Assembly (NCBI GenBank): GCA_031216915.1
Contig: CM062296.1
Span: 799,509,022-799,573,021, forward strand
Reading direction: 5' to 3'
DNA length: 64,000 bases
Source of the DNA: Pictodentalium vernedei
Lineage: Eukaryota; Mollusca; Scaphopoda; Dentaliida; Dentaliidae
Notes under the pieces: model-generated
The model's input: the letters and a program-made list of their open reading frames with translations, nothing else
The model's database searches: none
Told to the model about the DNA's origin: nothing
In this document: one piece after another, positions 37,887 through 49,000 of the stretch
Layout of the letters: the number at the start of each line of letters is the position of its first letter
How positions within the stretch are numbered: the first letter of the stretch is position 1
Translations under genes and position numbers: made by a program

Positions 37887-40800
37887 TTAATAATCATCAT
37901 TTAATGTAAAAAAAGGTGGGCATCTCTTATTAAAGGCTTTGACTGCTGTCTTTGTCCACTGGGGTATGTGGTCTCCTCTGTAGGGCTTCAGTTTATTGTG
38001 ATTGACTATTTTACCCTTGAAGGATTTACCCATCTGTATCATGTAATTCAAATCGGATATCTTCTTTAACACCACACTTGGCCCCACATACATAGGCTGT
38101 AATTTTGGACACACACCTACTTTACATGCTTCATTCATCAACCACACAAGGTCCCCTGCTTCATATCTGATTAGTTTAGAATTCACATCGTACACCTCTT
38201 TCTGTCTTTTAGCAGCTTTGTTAAGTTGCTTTCTAGCAATCGCATGGGCAGCATATAGTCTTTCTCTCAATCGCTCAACATATTCGCCATACGAGCTACA
38301 CACTTCCTCAGTCTCACATCTTTTCAAGTTGAACATAAGTTCTGAAGGAAGTCTCACTTCCCTCCCAAGCATCATTAGATTTGGGGACATCCCAGTGCTT
38401 TCATGAGGAGTCGCCCTATATGCGGCGGCTAAACAACCTAAATTCAAATCCCAATCGGTCTGTTCCCCTTTCAAGTACGCTTTAATCATCCTGAGAAGGG
38501 TCCTATTGAAACGTTCGGCTTGGCCATTTCCCTTCGGGTTTCTTGGACTGGTTCTTGTCTTCCTGATCTCCATCAAATTACACAATTCTTTAAAAACATC
38601 ACTTTCATAATTTCGACCCTGGTCAGAATGTAAACTGAAAGGGCACCCATACCTTCCAATCACTTTGTTTAAAATTTTCTCAGCGCAGGTCTGCGCTGAT
38701 TGATCTGGGACAGGAAATATTTCCACCCATTTTGTGAAATGGTCAGTAACAAGTAAAATGTACTTGTGACCCCTGGGAGTACGTGGAAGTGGACCAAGTA
38801 TGTCGGTTGCAAGTCGATCCAGTGGGGCACCAACACTCATTTTTCCAAGTGGGGCTTTGTTTCTCTGCACTGGTGGCTTGATTGCTTCACACTCATTACA
38901 CTTCATCACCCAGTTTTTAACATCAATTCGGAGTTCAAACCAATAGAAATGTTGTAGAGTTTTCTCAATGGTCTTTTTACCACCAAGATGTCCTGAGAGA
39001 ACGGTGTTGTGCATTTGATACATTACTTCTTTTCTCAATCTTTTGGGCACAATCAACTGCAATTGTGATTGCAAGCCATCAGGTTTGCAGAAACGTCGAT
39101 ATAGTACTCCACCTTCCACTTCAAGTGAATCCCAGATGTTCCAATAATGACGTGCAGCTGGACTTAATGCTGTTACTTCTGAGTGAGGTGGCCGTTCACC
39201 CTTCAGTTTTGCTGCAAGAATTGACTGGGTGTCCTCATCTTTTTCCTGCATCGATTGAATTTCAGGATTAGTGTACTTTGAACCAAATTGCAAAAAGGTT
39301 TCAGTAACCTGCTTGTCACTAGTACCACTGTTGGGCTCATCTGATGAATTGCTATCTTGTAATTTGCTTGCTGCTCGAGTCCTAACTGAGCGATAGCTTG
39401 CCGTCTCTGGGTTGGGAGAAATATGTTCACCCTGTGTTGTTTCCATAGTTTCCTCTGTTCTTACCAGTGCTTGACCCATTCTTCTCTTGCACTTTGAGCA
39501 TGGCCCAGACTTAAGTGCTTCCATCATATCAACCTCAGAACTTTGGCAATTCCAAGGATTGGGGCACCGCGACATAGCATCTGCATTGCCATGTTTGGTT
39601 CCCATTCTATAAGTGACAGAGAAATCATAAGCTGACAATATCTCAATCCATCTGGCCACTCGTCCTTTTGGTTCCTTCAAAGTAAATAGCCATATGAGAG
39701 CCTGATGGTCTGTTCTCACCTCAAATTTTCTTCCTAATAAGTATTGGCGGAAGTATTCAATAAAATATCTACGAGCCAGAAGCTCTTTGTCAGTGACACA
39801 GTAATTTTTTTCGGCTTTATTCAATGTTCTACTGGCATATGCTATGACTCGCTCTTTGCCCTCTTGCACTTGACTTAGTACACTCCCAATGCTTTCGTTA
39901 CTGGCATCACAGTCTAGGATAAATTTACCAACATCATTTGGATATGCCATGATATCTGGACTTATCAATCCTCTTTTGAGCTCTTCAAAAGAGCTTTGGC
40001 ACTTTTCATTCCACGTAAATTTAACACCTTTTTTGGTCAAGTCTACCATAGGCCTTACAAGCTTGGCAAAATCCTTTATAAATCTTCGATAATAACTTCC
40101 CATTCCAATCACCTGTCTAATTTCTTTTACTGTCTTAGGTACAGGCCACTGCAATATCTTGGCTACGTTTTCAGGATTGGGCATGACCCACTCCTTAGAG
40201 ACTATATGACCGAGGAATGTCACCTTCTTTTGCAGTAGAGCACACTTGTTTGGTTTCAACTTCAAACCAGCTTCCTTTAACCTCAATAGTACTTCCCTTA
40301 CTCGAGCCAGGTGTCCATCTAAATTTCTCCCAAATACTACAAAATCATCTATATAAATGAGGCATGTTTGCCACTGGAGTCCTTGCAGGGCAAGCTCCAT
40401 AGCTCTTTGAAAACAAGGGGCCGCGTTACAGAGACCAAATGGCATCATTTTGTACTCAAATAGTCCATACTTGGTAACAAAAGCTGTTTTTGGTATGTCT
40501 TCCTTTCTCACAGGTACCTGATGATAGCCTGATGTGAGATCAAATGTTGAGAATAAGCTTGACCCCGCCACAGCATCCAAACAATCTCTTATCCTGGGTA
40601 AAGGGAAAGCATCAATTTTTGTTACAGCATTAACCCTTCTATAATCAACACAAAGTCTAAGTTTGCCTGATTTCTTTGGAACTAGCACTATTGGTGATGC
40701 CCAAGGGGACGTGGATTTTTGTATGACATCTTGCTCTTGTAGCTTATTGATCGTCTTTTTCAGCTTCTCAGCATATGCCATGGGAACTCTCCTCGGCAGC

Positions 40801-41951
40801 TGTTTTATGGGAGGTGCATCGCCTGTAACAATGGCATGTTCTACTAGGCCAGTTCGCCCCAGGTCATCATCATCTTTAGAGAATACATCTTGAAAGTCAG
40901 ATAACAACTTTCTTACTTGCTGAGCCTCTTTTTCATTACAGTTCAGAGTGCCTTCTTCATACAGTGTTCTAAGGTGATCTGGCACTGTTTCATTAGTCTG
41001 ACCCTGGTGATCTTCAGTTGAAACTTCATGTTTTGGTAGATTTCCCACCCTAAAACCCTGACTGGTTTTGATACTTCCTATGGCACCTGGGTTTTCTGAC
41101 TCAGATCTATCCTCGCAGGATAGTACTTCAATAGGTTTCTGGGTCAGGTCTTCTGCAAAGCCTACTACGACATCCTGATTGATGGATATTTCAGTCGCTG
41201 TGGGGTTCATAAGTCTGACCTTATGAGTACAATTTTCCATGGATGTTAAACTGCTAGCCATCAAAAGTGGGTATCTCTCAGTGAATGTTTCTGCAGGTTC
41301 TATAATAGCTTCATTAATGCTTCTGTCATTATCTTTCCTTTCAATTAAAACATCAATTATGGCCTCTGTATAAGGAGGTATGTAGTAATGATCGGCTGCA
41401 GTTACCCGTCCAATTCTACCCGGCACTCCCACTTGAATGCATTGTATTGGGGTGCCTTTTAAATAAATCAAGCCTTTACTTAATAATAAATCTGCTGGCC
41501 CCTCTGCTTCATTCTGCAGTATATCAATACCCAAAAGAGCATCATCTTCAATGTCAGCCACAGCTATTTCTCTCCTCAATTCACATCCTCCCAATTTAAT
41601 ATGAAATAGTCCCCTGCCATAAAGGCTGAGTGGCTTTCCATTTGCCCCTGTTAAATTGCCTGACTTCTGTAAGTGTGGTCTTCTACTAAAAGGTATTTTG
41701 TCAAATACCCTTTTAGACATAATTGTCCTAGTGGCCCCCGTATCTGCAGTAAAAACGGTTTTAATTCCTTCAATTTCTCCCTTCACATAAACCCCTTCAT
41801 ATTGCGGGATTTCAGTATCGTCAATGTCATCGTAATTCGAATGGTCATGGCTCGCTTCACTTCTTACAGGGGCTCTTGTACAGTTAACTGACCGCTGCTC
41901 CCTCGTGTCAGTCCTTGGTAGTTTAAAGAGCTGTTTTGTGCATCTTTCCAA
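37887..41951 (-). CDS. pol: Pol polyprotein, copy 3 (intact)
   Basis: 1354 residues, with every catalytic residue listed for copy 1 conserved. Private substitutions lie outside the active sites: W for G in SKEWVMPNP, in the reverse transcriptase thumb or connection region at about residue 588, and S for G in YVGPS of the C-terminal integrase module. It shares GAIGSIK, LDGHLAR and KILNKVIG with copy 2, but NYCVTDK with copies 4 and 5. Together with its gag and downstream ORFs this unit is coding-complete. Whether the Trp and Ser changes matter cannot be told from sequence. Confidence 0.92.
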   Translation of the reverse strand: MERCTKQLFKLPRTDTREQRSVNCTRAPVRSEASHDHSNYDDIDDTEIPQYEGVYVKGEIEGIKTVFTADTGATRTIMSKRVFDKIPFSRRPHLQKSGNLTGANGKPLSLYGRGLFHIKLGGCELRREIAVADIEDDALLGIDILQNEAEGPADLLLSKGLIYLKGTPIQCIQVGVPGRIGRVTAADHYYIPPYTEAIIDVLIERKDNDRSINEAIIEPAETFTERYPLLMASSLTSMENCTHKVRLMNPTATEISINQDVVVGFAEDLTQKPIEVLSCEDRSESENPGAIGSIKTSQGFRVGNLPKHEVSTEDHQGQTNETVPDHLRTLYEEGTLNCNEKEAQQVRKLLSDFQDVFSKDDDDLGRTGLVEHAIVTGDAPPIKQLPRRVPMAYAEKLKKTINKLQEQDVIQKSTSPWASPIVLVPKKSGKLRLCVDYRRVNAVTKIDAFPLPRIRDCLDAVAGSSLFSTFDLTSGYHQVPVRKEDIPKTAFVTKYGLFEYKMMPFGLCNAAPCFQRAMELALQGLQWQTCLIYIDDFVVFGRNLDGHLARVREVLLRLKEAGLKLKPNKCALLQKKVTFLGHIVSKEWVMPNPENVAKILQWPVPKTVKEIRQVIGMGSYYRRFIKDFAKLVRPMVDLTKKGVKFTWNEKCQSSFEELKRGLISPDIMAYPNDVGKFILDCDASNESIGSVLSQVQEGKERVIAYASRTLNKAEKNYCVTDKELLARRYFIEYFRQYLLGRKFEVRTDHQALIWLFTLKEPKGRVARWIEILSAYDFSVTYRMGTKHGNADAMSRCPNPWNCQSSEVDMMEALKSGPCSKCKRRMGQALVRTEETMETTQGEHISPNPETASYRSVRTRAASKLQDSNSSDEPNSGTSDKQVTETFLQFGSKYTNPEIQSMQEKDEDTQSILAAKLKGERPPHSEVTALSPAARHYWNIWDSLEVEGGVLYRRFCKPDGLQSQLQLIVPKRLRKEVMYQMHNTVLSGHLGGKKTIEKTLQHFYWFELRIDVKNWVMKCNECEAIKPPVQRNKAPLGKMSVGAPLDRLATDILGPLPRTPRGHKYILLVTDHFTKWVEIFPVPDQSAQTCAEKILNKVIGRYGCPFSLHSDQGRNYESDVFKELCNLMEIRKTRTSPRNPKGNGQAERFNRTLLRMIKAYLKGEQTDWDLNLGCLAAAYRATPHESTGMSPNLMMLGREVRLPSELMFNLKRCETEEVCSSYGEYVERLRERLYAAHAIARKQLNKAAKRQKEVYDVNSKLIRYEAGDLVWLMNEACKVGVCPKLQPMYVGPSVVLKKISDLNYMIQMGKSFKGKIVNHNKLKPYRGDHIPQWTKTAVKAFNKRCPPFFTLNDDY

Positions 41952-43642
41952 GACCCTCCCCTGTTGGTACTAGAGTTTCCCTGTATAACCGGTTTTTTGT
42001 CAATTTTAGCTTCTCTGTCATAGTTCCGGTTTCTTACTGGGCAATTTCGCAAAAAATGACCTTGGCCTTGGCAGTAGTAACAAACAATGCTTCTATTTGC
42101 ATCCTGCCTATAATTTTGGTTTGCATGCAATTCTTTTTCTAGTTTGTCTATACGATCCATTAATGCTTGGAGAACTTCAGGCTTCATTTCATTCATCTTT
42201 TTGCTTACCCCCTGTCTTGGCATTATGCTCTGCATCGCCTTTGAAGCTGGTTTACCAGACCTCATTTCAGACTGTTTTGCTTCTTTATTTTCAGGAGTTC
42301 TAAAGACCCTGTCTGACAGGTCATCTCCTTCCTTTAGTTGCCTCATAGGCCTTTTCGGGCGTCTATCAAAATAGGGTTCATGCAAAGCAGAAGGTTTTTG
42401 ACAGGTCTCCTCAAAATTGACCACAAAACCAACAGCCTCATCAATATCCACTGGCTCTTTCACAAACTCTACATGAAATCGGGCTCTATCATCAATAAGG
42501 CCATCCAGGAAACGTCTTAACAGGTCTTCATTTCTGGTTTTTCCAATTCTTTTGGGGTGAGCTCTTGCATATAAGCTCTTGAGTTGTGCAGCATATTCCT
42601 CAACGCCTTCTTTAGGGAACTGGTCCCGCTTACTAAATTGAGCCACACAGGTTTTGGTTGTTTCAACAACCCTATATCTGCTTTCCAGTTCTGCTGTGAG
42701 TAATTTATAGTCATCAATGACCCTTTTAGATAATTGGCCGAACACAAAGTCCCCTGCTGATCCCTGCAACCTTGGCAGGAGCTCATCCAGCTTCATGCTA
42801 TCTGACCACCTTTTCCTGTTGGCAACAGCATTGAAACGATTGAACCAGACCTTCCACTGCTCTTTCCCAGTGAAAACCGGCAGTTTTGCATTTGTGTGAG
42901 AACTAGCATTCAACTCTCGAGAGGCGTCACCACATACAGTGAGGCATGGTTCATCATGTACTTCATACCCACTGACTTCATCTGAGTCATCATCGGTTAT
43001 ATACCCCCTTTCGACTTTCCGTCTCACGTTCATTCTCTCAGTCCTTGCATCTTTGTCATCAAGAACTCGATCAATGTGTCCCCTTTTAGAACACAGGGTG
43101 GACATCACCCCCTGCATCATTACCTGTATGTTTTCTGCCACACTTTCAGACATCTCTTTCACCGCTTTCGTCATTACATCATTTATAACTTGGGAGACCT
43201 CACTCAGTGATTGATTATCCCCCATTTTTGTTTTAACCTGATCAGGGTTAACATCTCCCTCAGCCATTCGTTCCCCATGCATTATGGGTAACTGTGGATT
43301 ACTTAGCTCAGAAAGGTTTCTACATTTAGCGACCTCATTTTTCTGCCCAGTTCTTGTGTTCGTCATTTCTCTATCATCATTATATACAATTATAGTGGGG
43401 ATCCCTTCCTTTAATAAGATATCACTAGGTGGGACCCTTTCATCACTTACATCATTTAAGCTCTCAGACAACATTTCATTTTTAGTCCCTCTTTTGCTTC
43501 TCCTTTCCATCATTAAACTTAGCGTAAAATCGTTGGTTTTATATTTTACTATACAAACAAACAATCCTGAGTACAGTATCACAACAACAATAAACATAAA
43601 AACATCACACAACTCGGCATGTGCTCGCACCACTGGATTCAA
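41864..43642 (-). CDS. gag: Gag polyprotein, copy 3 (intact)
   Basis: 592 residues with the full acidic stretch, capsid-like region and zinc knuckle. It differs from copy 1 at only a handful of positions (for example T for S in CLTVCGD, E for K in NFEETC, G for E in NRGGSWK). With an intact pol, third and fourth ORFs downstream, it belongs to one of the two coding-complete units in the window. The start choice and the N-terminal hydrophobic segment are as in copy 1. Confidence 0.9.
   Translation of the reverse strand: MNPVVRAHAELCDVFMFIVVVILYSGLFVCIVKYKTNDFTLSLMMERRSKRGTKNEMLSESLNDVSDERVPPSDILLKEGIPTIIVYNDDREMTNTRTGQKNEVAKCRNLSELSNPQLPIMHGERMAEGDVNPDQVKTKMGDNQSLSEVSQVINDVMTKAVKEMSESVAENIQVMMQGVMSTLCSKRGHIDRVLDDKDARTERMNVRRKVERGYITDDDSDEVSGYEVHDEPCLTVCGDASRELNASSHTNAKLPVFTGKEQWKVWFNRFNAVANRKRWSDSMKLDELLPRLQGSAGDFVFGQLSKRVIDDYKLLTAELESRYRVVETTKTCVAQFSKRDQFPKEGVEEYAAQLKSLYARAHPKRIGKTRNEDLLRRFLDGLIDDRARFHVEFVKEPVDIDEAVGFVVNFEETCQKPSALHEPYFDRRPKRPMRQLKEGDDLSDRVFRTPENKEAKQSEMRSGKPASKAMQSIMPRQGVSKKMNEMKPEVLQALMDRIDKLEKELHANQNYRQDANRSIVCYYCQGQGHFLRNCPVRNRNYDREAKIDKKPVIQGNSSTNRGGSWKDAQNSSLNYQGLTRGSSGQLTVQEPL
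41887..41927 (-). promoter_or_regulatory. -1 frameshift signal, copy 3
   Basis: Heptamer at 41927-41921; spacer TACCAAGG; stem unchanged. Confidence 0.8.
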
Positions 43643-43654
43643 TTAAATGTAACT

Positions 43655-43674
43655 GAATCCTACTTCTGACACCA
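43655..43674 (-). other. Primer-binding site, copy 3
   Basis: Identical to that of copy 1, four bases from LTR 4. Confidence 0.8.
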
Positions 43675-46107
43675 AAAATGTAACGGTAAACCAGTTTCAG
43701 ACCTGGCATGAATAACAGTTTGTGGTTGTCATTCAAAACCCTGACTGCTCCACAGATCTATCGATACTAAATGACTAAAGATAAAGATAAATTACGCAAG
43801 ACAAATGGGTTAGGAATAAAATAACGGATGCACAGACTTCCAAGGGATTTGGGATATATAAAACTGCTTAAAAGGGAATACAACTGAACAAATCAAGGGA
43901 GATAATTCTGGCAATTACTGAAAGTGAGAGGAGAAATGTGCAAGGTATGGATTTCCCCCTTTTAAGCTCAAAACTACCCCGGGCAATAAAATGTTAGGCT
44001 TGAATCCAGCAAAAGAAGAGAAGGGATGAACGATTACTAGAATCACCCATTATAAGGATGTAACTAAAATATAGGTGAGGCAGTGAAGGGTAAGTTTTGT
44101 ATAAAAATAACCAAAAGGCATCAGGATGACAATCAAACCCAGAATAGACTACATGTGCACTATGTAGGTCATTCTGGCACTGAGTGTAAGGCTGATTATA
44201 TTGGAACCTTCTTTTGCTTTCAACAATACCTAACAGGTCACCAGGAATTGTCAGGATACCGACACCAGTAGACAATGTCTACAATTAAAATAAGAAAATT
44301 TTAAAGTCATTAGATTTATTATTTGACTGTCAACGTATATGCAAAAACGGCCATTAAAACAGTTTACAAATTTTATACAATCACATTCAGACCCCACAAG
44401 ACAAGACACCGACATAAAACAAGCACAATGCAAATGAAAATGAGACAATGAAATGGATAATGGATCTAATATAAAGGAAGCTAAATGATTTGATTGGATG
44501 ATGGCCGATAGGCTTCAGCCCAAGGATGAGCGAATTAACGGTACTCATCCTTTAGATGATGCTTATCGGCGAATGAATAGTCCTTGAAACCTGATTTACT
44601 CGACTACAAAGCCAACATGCACAGTTTGCAAGGCTCCGCATGAGGCCTCCGGCTCCCCATGTTTCACTATACTCCACTGGAGAGACGGGAAAATAACACC
44701 GAAGCCCACACGTATATATGAACCAAACGTGAGGCCTCCATCTCAGTGCATTTACTGGTGAGATGGGAAAACCACCAAAGCTCAAGCGAACAGTTAGCTA
44801 GGCTGCTCACAAGGCCTCCATCTTACTGTGTAACAATCCACTTGCAAGATGGGACGATCAAACGAAACAGAGCAATAGCTCTGAAAGACTGTCCCAATGG
44901 TCGATCTCCCACAATGGGGGTATTATACTCCCACTATGAGGAATCGAGCATTAGGCACTACGAAAGTGTGTACAGTGTCCCGCCAAAAGGGCGCTATACA
45001 CTGAACTAGAAATTACAACCTAACTTACACAACACCGGTCCAGATAAAACTGGAGTAAATTGACGGAAAAATGCTTATCGAACCACCGCTAGTCAGGATG
45101 CACCTCAGCGGGAGGGACAGTAGGATGCTGTTCCTCTCGCCGAACTGCATCATGACAAACAGAGATTTGAGAGACTGGGCTGACCATACAATTTTTCTTG
45201 GCACATCCCAAATATGGGATAAATTCCAAAAACACCTGTCAATATTATTAACAGAATCTCACTTTCATTAGCAAGACAAACTCAGGATTGTTTCTCCACT
45301 CCTACACTAGTAACTGCAAGCAACCATATTTATGACTAGACACCACCAGTTAACATAACAAATAACATATTGTCTGGTCATTCAATGTATTGTGCTTCGA
45401 CAGGAGGGTCCTTAATAAGGATCATCCTCTCGGGAGCAACATCCCGAACAACCATACAACAAATCCTAACAAACTGAGTTTTAAATTAACAACCTCCAAC
45501 GCAATGAAAATGATTAGCCTTATTTAAGGCAAAACTTTTATTACCTGTTTTCTAATTTTTGAAGTTGTCAAGAATCGCCAACGTACCTTCAACACGTGCT
45601 CTGCGCCACTGTAGCTCTAGGTGCAACACCACCAGGTGAAACCCCAATGGAGCTCCATCAGACGTTGTATCGCACATAGAACTAGAGTGTAAATTAAATA
45701 GCAGAGCAGTGTGCATTTACTTGAAACTACATTGTACATGTTTAACCTTTACTATAGGCATTACACAGCTTTGTTAAGCTTTCACTCTCTCACACACGCC
45801 TTACCATAGTGGGCAATCTCTCCTACAAGCAATATTATTAAGCCAACAACCAAGTCACATGTCCAGCCCCAGAATAGTATTCGCCAGACATTCCCTTGTG
45901 ACGGGTATGAGTACACATAGTCAGACCCGTCATTGTTTTCAATTAACAACAGGAAAATGATGGGCGAATAAAATCCAGCCTGAACATGCGGCCGCTGACC
46001 CCTAGGCTATGGTAAGTTACGACATTGTTCTATTATTACAACGTTCCCTCACCATGCATTGATTTTATTAAATTGTTTTATTACTAGACATCATAGAGAA
46101 AACCTAG

Positions 46108-46900
46108 GGCCTCTTGGCCCCTACTTTAGGCCTCTTGGCCCTGTATATGGGCCTCTTGGCCCTGTGAACTGGCCTCTTGGCCATGAATAGCACCCTGGCT
46201 TCTTAGCCTAAAGTACTGCTATAATTTACTTTCATATTGAGGAAATATGGCCTCTTGGCCCTGTGTACTGGCCTCTTGGCCCTGTACACCCATAGAAATA
46301 AACCCTCTAAAATTTAGGGTGGCATTGGCTGCTTAGCTCTGTGCTCCCCACTCCTTGAATAAAACACCCAGATACTTCTGAACTGGCCTCTTGGCCCAGT
46401 GAGCTTAACAAAGTAAATAAATAATTTAAATACTAGGGACAATGCTAATTTTGTAAACCCTGTACACACCTCTTGGCTCTGTGTACGCCTACAGAAATAA
46501 ATTGAGAAAGAAATATTTGAGGGGCAAACGCTGTCCTACCGGGCCTGTACACTGGCTTCTCAGCCCTGTGTACTACAAAAAATGAGTAAACACTGGTCAG
46601 AAAATATTAAAATACTGAAAGCGCTGGCCTCTTGGCCTGCGTTCCCTAACGAAAATAAATAAATAGAAAACCTATTAATTGCTGATAGCACTGGCCTCTT
46701 GGCCTGCGCTCCCTAATAAAAATAAATAAATAGGTAAAACCCGCAAAATCACCGATAGCGCTGGCTTCTTGGCCCTGCGCTGCCTAACAGAAATAAATAG
46801 AAAACCTATTCAGTGCACTAGCCGCTTGGCTCTGTGCGCCCCCCCCCCTCCCTAAAATAACACGAATAAGTAAAAAAACTATTGCGAGTGCCTCTTGGCT
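46108..46900. repeat. GGCCTCTTGGCC minisatellite in LTR 4
   Basis: Same motif number and order, with a short C-run near 46839-46848. No motif is gained or lost. Confidence 0.9.
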
Positions 46901-47012
46901 TCGCAATAATCCTTCATCATGAAATTGAGACTCACAAAGAACTTCTTCCGTACGCTTCTTTTAGCTCTTATTGTGTGTCGGGATTCAGCCCCGCTTGAAC
47001 CAGTGACTTCTG

Positions 47013-47020
47013 CTTTTATA
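47013..47020 (-). promoter_or_regulatory. TATA box of LTR 4
   Basis: TATAAAAG, unchanged context; this LTR would drive the intact copy 3. Confidence 0.65.
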
Positions 47021-47658
47021 CTCTACAAAACCCGCGGGTCACATGACACCCGTCAAAACACGCCGGAGTTGACCCCTGCGTGTTTCAGCGGGACTCAGGC
47101 AAGTGAGCAAAGGTCAACGCTAAAAAAAATGATAGAATTTGATTAATAAGGATGCTGGTGTGACCCAGCATTAACACCATTCAAAACCCCAACACAATAC
47201 TGAGAAATTTATAGGACAAGTAAACTGGAATAACTTTATGCGACCGGCGAAACCAATAAGTGCAAAACAAACTGATTTCCAAGTTGAAAATTTCCCAGTA
47301 CGCATTGCGAAACATGACAGCCTTCAGGCGAAAACACGCCGAAGCGTTGCATATAAAAATGTCAAAATACAAGCTTATGGAATTATTTTTCAACAAACAA
47401 AGTCCACCAAGTATAAATAAGGTGTGATATGATTAAAGTGAGGCAGTCACAGTGGTATACACCCTGTGAAAAGAAAACAATTGTCCCAAGGTGACTTACG
47501 AATTACCGAAAAGACCTTGTTAGGCTTGTACAATTATTTTCGCATTATCGCAAGTTGTAGCACAGGTTTATAAACCTTTTCCGTCGGTATTTCCGATGGA
47601 AACTTGATAAAAAAATTATTTTTTTTTTTGAAAATAGCGTGAGGCCCGTTTCGCCACA

Positions 47659-47671
47659 CTACCCTCTCCTT
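47659..47671 (-). other. Polypurine tract, copy 4
   Basis: AAGGAGAGGGTAG, unchanged, abutting LTR 4. Confidence 0.8.
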
Positions 47672-47922
47672 AGACTTTTTGTGTCCTCACAAAACACTTA
47701 CCAACATAGACGTATAGATTGAAATATTGAAGACACAGAAACATATATATAAAAAAAAATTCATTAGAATGACCTTCCCCTCTGACACATAAATATCAGC
47801 AACATTGTCATTTTAAATAACCTGAAAAAATATAAACAGTTAGCGAAATTGTTTTTTTGTTTTTTTTGTTTTTTTTTTACACACCAGTTGTCACTACCAT
47901 TGTTATTGTTCAAGTCAGTCTC

Positions 47923-48222
47923 TCACTCTTCAGTCTTTTTTGCTTGCATACTTCCACTGCTACCACTTTTACTGTTGTCCTTATGAATGATTGAAAGTTT
48001 ATCTGTAAACAAGTCTTTCCATTGTGTCTTTGGTCCATATTTACAAATTTTGTGTTTTGCTTTTTCACCAGTCGAACTACTTTTTCTCTTCTTAGACTTA
48101 TCTTTAGTTGTAATGTCTGTTTTGTTATGTTCACTCATGCTTTTTTGTGCTAAAAGAGTTTGTAAGGTTTCTTCTTGTTTGGTCATAACATTTGTGGCCG
48201 TAATAAGAGCTTCAGTAACCAT
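47923..48222 (-). CDS. ORF4, copy 4
   Basis: 99 residues; one private change near the C-terminus (M for I in GSMQAKK). Confidence 0.55.
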   Translation of the reverse strand: MVTEALITATNVMTKQEETLQTLLAQKSMSEHNKTDITTKDKSKKRKSSSTGEKAKHKICKYGPKTQWKDLFTDKLSIIHKDNSKSGSSGSMQAKKTEE

Positions 48223-48911
48223 GGCTCAAAAGTGTTCTGAAATGTTTGTAGTTGCTTTTTCATTTCACACACTTCTTCTTTCAGTTTCGAGATCTCTTTG
48301 TCTTTCATTTCTATATCCTTAGTTACTGCTGTGCTTTCCTCAGTGTGCGTTGTTTGATCTTTTAGCTTCACAACTCTTTTGTCCGTCACTGTTTCAAAAT
48401 CATCAAAAAATGTTTGCTCTAAATCCAGAGGCTTTACCAATTCTTTTAAAAAATCGTTGTCATCATTTGTTAAATCTGAGAAGTCCACCCCTTGAAGTAG
48501 ATTCAAAGATTGTTCTTCACTTTTCACTTCTACACTCTTGTTTTCATTCTTGCCCACTTTCTTTCTCTCATTCCAGACTTTCATGGACTCTTCTTGAGTT
48601 TCCCTTATTACATCCTTCCCTTCAATTATCTCAGATGGTTTCTCATTCACTTTCTTATATTTATCATCTTCTAACACTACTCCCATATCTCTGAATTTGG
48701 CTACTTTTTCCTTGTGAATTGGGAATGTGACTTGGTGCTTGTCAAATAACTTTTCATTCATTGCCTTGTAACCACACAGGGAACAGTTAAATGGCGCTTC
48801 CTCGGGTTTAATATGCCTTGCCAGGAAATGATTAAAGACTTTGTTTTTCTCACTGGCAAAATTACATCGGCCACATCTCCATACTCTGCCTCTGTTAGAG
48901 CTATTCATCAT
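48183..48911 (-). CDS. ORF3, copy 4
   Basis: 242 residues, open and apparently identical to copy 3 in protein sequence, although gag and pol of this unit are both disrupted. Confidence 0.8.
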   Translation of the reverse strand: MMNSSNRGRVWRCGRCNFASEKNKVFNHFLARHIKPEEAPFNCSLCGYKAMNEKLFDKHQVTFPIHKEKVAKFRDMGVVLEDDKYKKVNEKPSEIIEGKDVIRETQEESMKVWNERKKVGKNENKSVEVKSEEQSLNLLQGVDFSDLTNDDNDFLKELVKPLDLEQTFFDDFETVTDKRVVKLKDQTTHTEESTAVTKDIEMKDKEISKLKEEVCEMKKQLQTFQNTFEPWLLKLLLRPQML

Positions 48912-48933
48912 CTAAGAACAGAAGGAAAACTCC
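48912..48933 (-). promoter_or_regulatory. Predicted splice acceptor, copy 4
   Basis: Same sequence as in copy 1, immediately before the ORF3 ATG. Confidence 0.65.
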
Positions 48934-49000
48934 ATTCAAACCGACAGTCATCATTTATCCCATAACACTCAACACTGAACACGCAGTACACTTAATCATG

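Larger units (their letters stand above)
43679..47658 (-). repeat. LTR 4 (shared by copies 3 and 4)
   Basis: Same ends, 3980 bp. Closest to LTR 3 by shared variants. Private changes include TTAGATTT near 44311 and CTCAGTGCA near 44744. The length differences among LTRs come mainly from C- and A-homopolymer runs. Confidence 0.92.
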